Source: Pelargonium cotyledonis (Eukaryota > Streptophyta > Magnoliopsida > Geraniales > Geraniaceae). From it: a stretch of DNA of 25,273 nucleotides. This document shows, in pieces, positions 18,690 to 25,273 of this stretch; the first letter of the stretch is position 1, and each line of letters opens with the position of its first letter. The translations under genes and the position numbers were made by a program. The notes beneath the pieces are model-generated. The model was not told the DNA's origin, did no database searches, and was given only the letters and a program-made list of their open reading frames with translations. The DNA is taken from positions 1 through 25,273 of the forward strand of contig JAYMTA010000681.1 in the NCBI GenBank assembly GCA_036897625.1, written 5' to 3'.

Positions 18690-18795
18690 AGGTAGCAAAA
18701 GTCTTTATTCCACATTAGATGGCTTTTTTCATGTGGTTGCTTCTCTATGGGGTGGTTCCCGTTGATTCAGTGGTGGTCGGTATCAGAGTTCCTTT
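18690..18795 (+). mobile_element. Possible LTR end with initiator-Met-tRNA-type primer-binding site
   Basis: GGTATCAGAG at 18779-18788 matches 10 bases of the TGGTATCAGAGC primer-binding site used by many plant LTR elements. It is preceded by AGTCTTTATTCCACATTAGA (18698), similar to the AAGTCCCACATCGG-type motif seen in several plant LTRs, and by GATTCA, a possible LTR end. No gag is recognised after it. Low-confidence fossil. Confidence 0.35.
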
Positions 18796-19930
18796 TATCT
18801 CAAGGTGTGAGTGTTGTGTTTCTCGATCAGTTGAATTCGTTGATCATTGTTTTGTGCATGGGGAGGTAGTGCGTCGTGGGCTTATGTTTTAGTTTAATTT
18901 ATAGGAATTATGGTGGGCTCACAACAAAAGTCGTTATCATAGTGTTCAAGTTCATGGTCATGAGATCTTCATGGCAATACAACATTGGTTAGTTCTCTTT
19001 TTAGATGAAGCAAGATCTTTCTATATGGAGATTAATTCCCTTAATTCTTTGGATATTCCCCTTCCTCATATTTTATTTAAACCCACAAGGTGATTTGTTG
19101 GTTGCGCCTACCTTCAGGGTCTTTTTGCTTAAACAGTTATAGCATTTACATAGTTGATAGAGTGGCATGTGGTGGCCTTACGAAGAATAGTTAGGGAAAG
19201 GTTCTTTTGGCCTTCAATGTCCCTCAGGGAGGTGGTTCAAACAAATTTGTTCATTTGTATGGTCTCAATTAGCGTAGCTCATAGGGCAACTCTTTGGATC
19301 TTGTGGAGGCGAACTCCAATTTGGTGGTGGTATTTGGCATAGTGAGGGTACGACTTTATTTTGAAATGTTAAGGGAGAGGTACAACTATTAAGAATTTCT
19401 AGTCATTTCATAGATATTTAAATTCAAATGAAAGCGTGGAGAGTTTGGAAAGTGATATGATATTAAAGGGAACCCAATCGGGCTTATAGGAATAGATCTT
19501 GACACATAATTAAGAGCCTGACTAAGGTTTTAGATCTTTATTAGCTTTGTATTCAAGACTTTAATGACACGTTGTTTGCAAGAGAAAAGAAAGATGTTGC
19601 ATAAGTTTTTCAAAAGGTCAAGAAAATGAGTTTAGCTGATGTAGGATTGATCATGTATGAATTTATGCGGAGAATGGGAACAGGAGTCAATATTAAAGTT
19701 GAATAAAAATTAGATTGAACTTTCGAATAAAAAATAGATAGAACAGTTCTGCTGTTGGAAAGTATTTAACTTTTCTTTTTTTTTTTCTTCTTCAAGCGGT
19801 TCTCCCATTTTCTAAAGTCTAATAGGTGTGAAACAAATGTTGTTGATATGATGAGGTTTTTCTATTCGTGATTTCTTTGGTAGTGTGGGTAGGTTTTACA
19901 AGCTTAGGAAAATGATAGTGTTATAGGGAT
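18796..19930. other. Repeat-derived DNA without a clear identity
   Basis: No domain is recognised with confidence. A short stretch near 19196-19265 can be read as KVLLAFNVPQGGGSNKFVHL on the plus strand, which has the feel of retroelement coding sequence but no assignable family. It may be the decayed front part of the LINE that follows, or internal DNA of an LTR relic. Confidence 0.3.
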
Positions 19931-19934
19931 TGAG

Positions 19935-22640
19935 ATGCAGGTCATTAGTGCAGGGCACCATCTTGAGCACCTCAACTTGAGGATGAACATGGAAGGTAGA
20001 GAGTTGACAAAAAAAATTAGAGTTTTGTGTACTTTGGATTGCTTAAAGAAAAAGAAGTTTACGGGAAGTAACATGGTAATTTACATTGGTTTAAGGGTGA
20101 AGATTCAACTACTAAAACAATACATAGGATTGCAATGAGTAGAAAGAAGCAAAACATGATAGATATATGAGATAGAGAAGTCGCTCGATTCAGATACGAG
20201 CATCCACGATGTGATGTTCAACTACTTTAGGGAGTTGTATGCGAACTTGAGGAATCAAGTAGTCGATTGTGGAGAGATTAAAGTACATGTTTTTTCAGAA
20301 CAAAATAGAGAGATCATTGATATATATTTGGGATAAATAGTGAATGATACAATGTTTAGTATGTATCCAGATAAGGCTTATGGTCCAAATGGGTTTAATC
20401 ATGTAGTCTTTTAGAAGTTTTGGCACATTGCGAGCCTAGAGGTGTTGAGAGTTTGTAACATTTGGATCCGAGAGAGAAGTACCTCGGTGGAACTGAATGA
20501 GACTCTTATAGCTTTTATCCCTGAAAAGAATGATCCATATAATGTAATTTATAATGTATTATCAAATATGTTGGCAGGGTAAAGTGGGATGGGTTGCTTT
20601 GAAACTCAACATGGACAAAGAATATGACATGGTCAACTACAAGTTTTTGGAAGCAATGTTTTAGTTTCTTGGCTTTGATAATTAGTTGGTTAAGTGGATG
20701 TTGATTTGTGTCACCTTAGTCAAGTTTTGCGTTCTTTGTGGGGCCACTATCTTGGAATAAGAGTCCCCTTTTAGAGGGTTGACGTAAGGTGACCCGTTGT
20801 CTCTTATTTATTCTTAATTTGTATAGAGAAGCTTTCATACCTGATTTGGTATGGTTGTAAGGTTGCTAGAAGACACTTCCGATTTCTTATTTATTCTTTG
20901 TAAATTATGGATTTATTTTTTTTGTCAGGTATCTCGGTCATAGGTGCACCATATTATTCTAGTACTTTTAGAGTATGAGAGTAGTTCATGGCAAGTGATA
21001 AGTTATCCAAAGTCGAGCATCATATATAGTGGAAATGTACCAGCTACAAAAGAATGAACCTTAGGGCTTCATTAGTAGTGGTTCATGTGAAGGGTTTTGG
21101 TTCATATTTAGAGCCCCCAATTTGAGTGAGTTAGAGGAAGAAGAATGTGTTGGGTCATTTGGTTGATAATATCTAATATAGAGTTTTGGGTGGAGTCAAG
21201 AAGTGCTCTCGAAAGCGAGAAAGGAGATCTTGATAAAAGTTGCGGCATAGTCAATCCCGAACTATGTTATGAGTTTCTATTTGTTGCCTCAAGACATTTA
21301 TTCAAAGTAAAAATTTGTGATAAGTCATTGCTAGTAGGGGTCATCTTAGTCAATTCATTAGATCTCATGGAAGAAATTGTGTAGCAAAAAGGTCTTCTAA
21401 AGGAAATGATTTAGCTCTGATGGAAAAATATAGGGCAAATAGCACATAGCTACTATACATGGTTGTCACTTATTTAATCTGGGTACCTAAAACTTAAGTA
21501 AGTAGCACATACCTACCTGAAGTTAGTTTTTAAAACTTTTACCATTAGTTTGGATGGTTTGTATGTGAAAAGTCTGTTTTACCCTTTAGTGAAAACAATA
21601 GCCTTAAGTGATTTTATTTCTTGCACCTAAACAGCCCCTTAACTGAAAAAAAAAGTTTTCTTCTCTGGTGAGCTCTTCGTTTCCGGTGACACCTCCAGCC
21701 ATCTTCGGCAACGGCAATGCCTCCAGCCACCGTCGAGAATGCCTCCATCCACCGTCGACCATGGTGATGTCCGGATCTGACATATCTGCCTCCTTGGCTC
21801 ATTCTCGTATTTGCCGGCCATGGAAAACGACGCCGGCGAGCTCTCTCGCTTCGCGCCAATGACACCAAAAGATGGCGACCTCCCTCGCCTCCGGCTAGGC
21901 TTCGTCGATGAGATCTGGATCTCTGAGCTAAGCTCTCTCACTTTTCGAATCGACCGAAACTAGCTGAGCTTTCTTGCTTCTCTCTTCGGTTCTCTCTCCT
22001 ATTCTCTCTTATCGAGCACAGTTAAGCACAACACTGCCATGGAAGATAAAGCTCATCACCATCGATTTTTTTTAGGGCTTCATTTGATTTTGAAATTTGA
22101 TTGACTTAGATTATTGATTTTGGGGGTATTGATTGAGTTTATAGATGTTAAGAGATTTAAAGTTTGATTTAGTTTGAATTTTCCATAAATTTTGTTCAAT
22201 TAGTGTTCTTCATTGTTTGTATTTTCCGGCAAGTCATGAAATTTTTGGCTACAGGAAACTTCTTCTTTCTGCTGGAAACTTCATACAATGAAGATAAGAA
22301 GAAGAATGGCATTTTTGCCATTTCAATTTAATTAACGCATGTGCGGGGCACATGACTGATTTTGTCCAATATTTCATCCAAACTAACGATTTTTTTTTTG
22401 AAAACCAACTATAGGTAGTTAAGTGCTACTTACTTAAGTTCTAAGTACCTAAGTTAAATAAGTGCCAACAACATAGTAGATATCTACTATTTGCCCAAAA
22501 ATATATTAGAGAATATAATGCCACAATCACTATTTGGTCAGATATTGAAAGGTAAACGTTTCCCAAACAACTCATTTCTTGACTCCTCTATTATTTCAAA
22601 TATGAATTATGTGTAGAGAAGAATTTGAAATTGATAAGCT
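19935..22640 (+). pseudogene. Decayed L1-type LINE ORF2 (reverse transcriptase), interrupted by a Mutator-like element
   Basis: In order on the plus strand: GEDSTTKTIHRIAMSRKKQN (20096), SIHDVMFNYFRELYANL (about 20190), MYPDKAYGPNGF (20361-20396, family DKAPGPDGF), LNETLIAFIPEKN (about 20490), KLNMDKEYDMVNYKFLEAMF (20602-20661), SIIYSGNVPATKE (about 21020), KEILIKVAA and SIPNYVMSFYLLPQD (about 21220-21295). Past the Mutator-like insert comes PQSLFGQILKGKRFPNNSFL (22522-22581). This is the usual order of plant L1 reverse transcriptase and its C-terminal region. The usual first catalytic Asp (KLDMSKAYD) is Asn, and I could not find the FADD box. Frames change often and stops are common, so it is an old copy. 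The N-terminal endonuclease was not recognised; ends are approximate. Confidence 0.85.
21433..22496. mobile_element. Non-autonomous Mutator-like element (MULE), 1,064 bp, with 9-bp target duplication
   Basis: AAAAATATA occurs directly outside both ends (21424-21432 and 22497-22505), a perfect 9-bp duplication as made by Mutator-type transposases. The terminal inverted repeats are long, about 125 bp (21433-21557 and 22372-22496), both starting GGGCAAATAG and sharing CACTTATTTAA, AACTTAAGTAAGTAGCAC and TTAGTTTGGATG. Identity looks like roughly 80 percent by eye. The middle has a GC-rich stretch (about 21675-21910) full of CCGGCGACG- and CCAGCCACCGTCGA-like words, then AT-rich DNA. No transposase is present. 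It sits inside the plus-strand LINE. Confidence 0.9.
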
Positions 22641-22649
22641 TCTTAACGG

Positions 22650-22940
22650 TGAGTATTTGCAACATTTTGGGCCGAGAGAGAGTATATGATTTTATTTATT
22701 TATATTTTTATTTATGATATGTTGGTTTAGAACTTATAGGGATTCAAATTGCTCTCATAGCCTCACCTAAGAAGAATGGACGAGGTGGTTGAAAAGTTGT
22801 GGCCTAATTTGGGTTATGGTCATTTAAAGGGAACGATGTAGATAGACACAAGAATACAAGCTAATAAAGCAATAAAATGGGAGAACATATGAGTTTAACA
22901 AAACATGGATAATGCTAGTTGAAGGTTAACGAACCAACAA
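22650..22940. other. Spacer between opposed LINE relics
   Basis: AT-rich DNA between the last recognisable plus-strand LINE motif and the C-terminus of the minus-strand LINE. It probably holds decayed 3' parts of one or both elements. No poly(A) tail or target duplication was identified. Confidence 0.35.
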
Positions 22941-22951
22941 CTATAAGTCCA

Positions 22952-24320
22952 CTACGCGGGGTCCATTGTTCCCTTTAATTTAGTCGAGATTGTATAGAAC
23001 TTCATGTCTTGGATTTTTACTTGCGTGCTTGATGCTAGTTCACCCAACCCGTAAAAATATAGGCAGTTCTGGGCAAGCCAGGTGTGCCATAGTGAAACAT
23101 GGCAAATGAAATCCAATGCCTTTGGATGTACAACCAAGAGTGAGGATGACCATTGGGTTAGCAGGTCGACGATGTATGCGGGGAAGAAGAAAGTAACGAT
23201 CCACAAACGAAAGATGAGATTCCATACATCCAAAGCAAAAGGACAACATAGAAGAATGTGCATGCAATCTTGCAACGTGAGCGGGCATCGACAACACAAA
23301 TTGTCTGCTAGTTAGATCTTGACTTTCCTTTCTTTGAGAAAACACGCTGTTGGGAATGAGTCAAGTGCGAAGAGCCATAGGAAAGTTTGAGCTTTTGGAG
23401 GCGAGATTGATTTCTAGATGTAGCAGCACTAGGCAGAGGTTATGACAAGAGCATTGCTATTAGTACGAAGTAGCGCAGCCGCCCGCTTGACAATGAAGGA
23501 ACCCTAGGATCCGTGAGACCAAACTAAAGTGTATGGCAATAGGATGTTGGATTGAATGAGTTGAATGAGTTCATTATTAGCCTTTCGCTCCTATTCCATT
23601 AACTTGCACTGATATGTAATGATCAAAACCAGATTAAAATGGGATGCAACCGAACCTTGTTGATTTGCGGCAGCAGAAAAAAGCCTTGGGGAAAAAATTT
23701 GGAGGTTGGAGCCGCTCAGTCATGATTCAATCCAAAAAAGAATATGGTCCCTTCTCCTTAGCTTTCATGATATGTCCGACTGTCCAAACAGGTTTGTGAA
23801 TGAAGCAGACAAATCGAGATCAATTATAAGAAGATAGCCTGGAGTGAGAGACACGATGGTGCATTCCACTCTGCAGGGTCCCAACCATACTTACCGCAAA
23901 CTCCTTTTTCCAGAGGGAGTCATGGTTAGAGGCAAACATCCACCACCATTTTTCCAGAAGTGCGTTATTCATGACTGATGGTCTACGAATACCTAGAACA
24001 CCCGTGAATTTTGGTTGACACACTATGGATCATTTGACTTTAGAAAATGTCCGGTTTCCCGACCTGCTGCCCCACAGAAATTTACGTTTAGTTTGCTCCA
24101 AATCCGCAATGACAATTGCAGGTGCCTTAAAGACTGACATGAATAAAAGTAGGAGGCTTGCTAGCGTAGCCTTGAGATGAGTTAGGCGACCCCCCAAGGA
24201 AATATGTATGCACTTCTAACCTAAATTTTTTTTTGTTGAACCTGTTGTTTATGGGCTTCCAAGTGCTAGCTCTATCGGGGTTGCAACCCAAAGTGAACCC
24301 GAGGTAATTCATTGAGATAT
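22952..24320 (-). pseudogene. Decayed L1-type LINE ORF2, C-terminal part, minus strand
   Basis: On the minus strand, from high to low coordinates: MNYLGFTLGCNPDRASTWKP (24312-24253; family YLGLPLGGNPR..FWEP), LGG then SKPPTFIHVSL, VLGIRRPSVMNNALLEKWWW (23995-23936; family GGLGI...ALLAKWLW), and a zinc-finger-like CCRCPLTLQDCMHILLCCPF with ALDVW (about 23297-23220; zf-RVT family). This is the correct order for the region after the reverse transcriptase palm. Frames shift several times and the upstream reverse transcriptase is absent, so it is a truncated fossil. Its orientation is opposite to the LINE at 19935-22640, so it is a separate insertion. Confidence 0.8.
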
Positions 24321-24325
24321 GTCTC

Positions 24326-24450
24326 CCAACATTCCCACGTAAATGAACACTCTAACAATAAATGTGACAGATTTCGAACCTCTCCCACATCTAAGACAAA
24401 CAGTATCAACCTCGAATATCCTTTTTGCCAAATTAATAAGAATTAGTAAG
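24326..24450 (-). pseudogene. Second LINE zinc-finger (zf-RVT) fragment abutting the first
   Basis: Minus-strand reading gives NLAKRIFEVDTVCLRCGRGS (about 24435-24376) followed, after a frame change, by LECSFTWECWE (about 24347-24315). This matches the C-terminal zf-RVT region of plant LINEs (typical form NLAKRG..VDTTCVRCG....THLLLECS...W). In an intact LINE this domain lies after the YLGLPLGG region, yet here it lies before it. It is therefore probably a piece of a different LINE copy or a rearrangement. Confidence 0.6.
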
Positions 24451-24662
24451 CTAGCACATTTCATTTGACTTGGTTATCCGGGATATTATAAAATCTATAA
24501 GTTGGCCTACTAGTATATAATTTATCTTTTCAAGTAGGTTTACGAATTAGGTGGCCTACAGATTAGCGAGGTCTTCAGTATTTTTGCTAGGAATTGTAGG
24601 GTGGGTTGATTTTCAAACTCGTGAAATATTATTAGTTTATTTGTGAAATATTATTAATTTTT
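24451..24662. other. AT-rich spacer; nothing recognised
   Basis: No protein match on either strand. Its last nine bases (TTAATTTTT) adjoin the Mutator-like end at 24663 and would be the left target duplication if the other end could be seen. Confidence 0.4.
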
Positions 24663-25273
24663 GGGCAAATAGCAGATAAATACTATGTGGTTAGCACTTA
24701 TTTCACTTAGGTACCTAGAACTTAGGTAAATATCACATAACTACTCGTGTTTGGTTTTTAAAATTTTTTCTGTTAGTTTGGATGATTTTATGTGAAAAGA
24801 TCGTTTTACCCCTAAGTGAAAAAAAACCATCCAAACAGTCCCTTAACAAAAATGAAAAAAAAAAATACATTTGTTCATCTTTTCCGACCACACCCCATCT
24901 CCGGCCACACTCCATCTCCGGCGACGCCTCCCTCCGTCGCCTCCGGACACGGCTCCCTTGACCTTCCCTCCCTCTCGTCCAGCGACGGCTCCGTCGACAA
25001 GAAGCAGACCGGAGCTCCGTCGATAGGAAGTAGACCAGATCTGGTCACGCATGGCGTCGAGCACGGCCAAGAAGAACCAGCGACGCCTCCACCACGAGCA
25101 TGGCTGGGGTTGTGAGAGCTCGCCGTTGCTGTTCGCCTCCAGCCATCTCCGACAACGGCAACGACAACATCTCTAGCCACCGTCGAGAGCCGCGAGAGCC
25201 GGCGATGGTTCTTCGTCTCCGGCCAGATCTGGAAAAGAGCTCTAGATCTGGGTTGTCTCCATCGTGGTGGAAG
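24663..25273. mobile_element. Left part of a second Mutator-like element of the same family (runs off the window)
   Basis: Starts GGGCAAATAGCAGATAAATA and follows the terminal repeat of the element at 21433 for about 120 bp (CACTTATTTCACTTAGGTAC, GTTAGTTTGGATG), then shares GTGAAAAGA, TTTACCCCTAAGTGAA and CAGTCCCTTAAC. The GC-rich middle (about 24885-25273) again has CCGGCGACG words and a stretch near 25138-25190 that matches AGCCATCTTCGGCAACGGCA and CCACCGTCGAGA of the first copy. It is longer in this part than the first copy. The right end is beyond the window. Open frames on both strands here look like effects of composition. Confidence 0.85.

Noticed and set aside
24816-25180. Open frames of about 100 codons on both strands near the right edge
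   Set aside because: They lie in the GC-rich interior of a Mutator-like element, overlap in opposite directions and show only low-complexity Pro/Ser or Gly/Arg content.

Overview
This window looks like nuclear DNA of a flowering plant, most likely a eudicot. The two protein genes are split by GT-AG introns and match plant organelle proteins, and the spacers are AT-rich and full of plant-type MITEs, a Mutator-like element, L1-type LINEs and LTR-element fossils. I saw no prokaryotic operon, CRISPR array, tRNA or rRNA. The species cannot be named from sequence alone.

Left third (1-12.2 kb): the two intact genes converge. Ferrochelatase of the FC1 type lies on the plus strand (1414-4855, nine coding exons, 483 aa). 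The small g subunit of mitochondrial ATP synthase lies on the minus strand (8612-11461, two coding exons, 122 aa, plus a probable 5'UTR intron). Both are housekeeping genes: one makes protoheme in the plastid, the other belongs to the membrane part of the mitochondrial ATP synthase. They are neighbours, not an operon. The gap between their 3' ends holds a three-layer insertion: an L1-type retroposon carrying only ORF1 sits inside a Tourist/Harbinger MITE, which sits inside a second, inverted copy of the same MITE family. A further MITE, a microsatellite and an old direct duplication lie in the large intron of the ATP synthase gene.

Middle (12.2-18.8 kb): no host gene is recognised. It holds a small fold-back MITE, alternating 18-bp repeats, a 1-kb Harbinger-like element with a cluster of GGTCGACC palindromes, a fossil LTR with a W-box-like array and TATA box, and a GC-rich block ending in a 77-bp tandem repeat.

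Right third (18.8-25.3 kb): a repeat graveyard. A decayed plus-strand LINE ORF2 is interrupted by a 1,064-bp Mutator-like element with a perfect 9-bp target duplication. A minus-strand LINE ORF2 tail follows, with a second LINE finger domain abutting it. The left end of a second Mutator-like element of the same family runs off the window.

I did not find an undescribed biological system. The most unusual items are the ORF1-only LINE, the nested insertions, the palindrome cluster and the 77-bp minisatellite.
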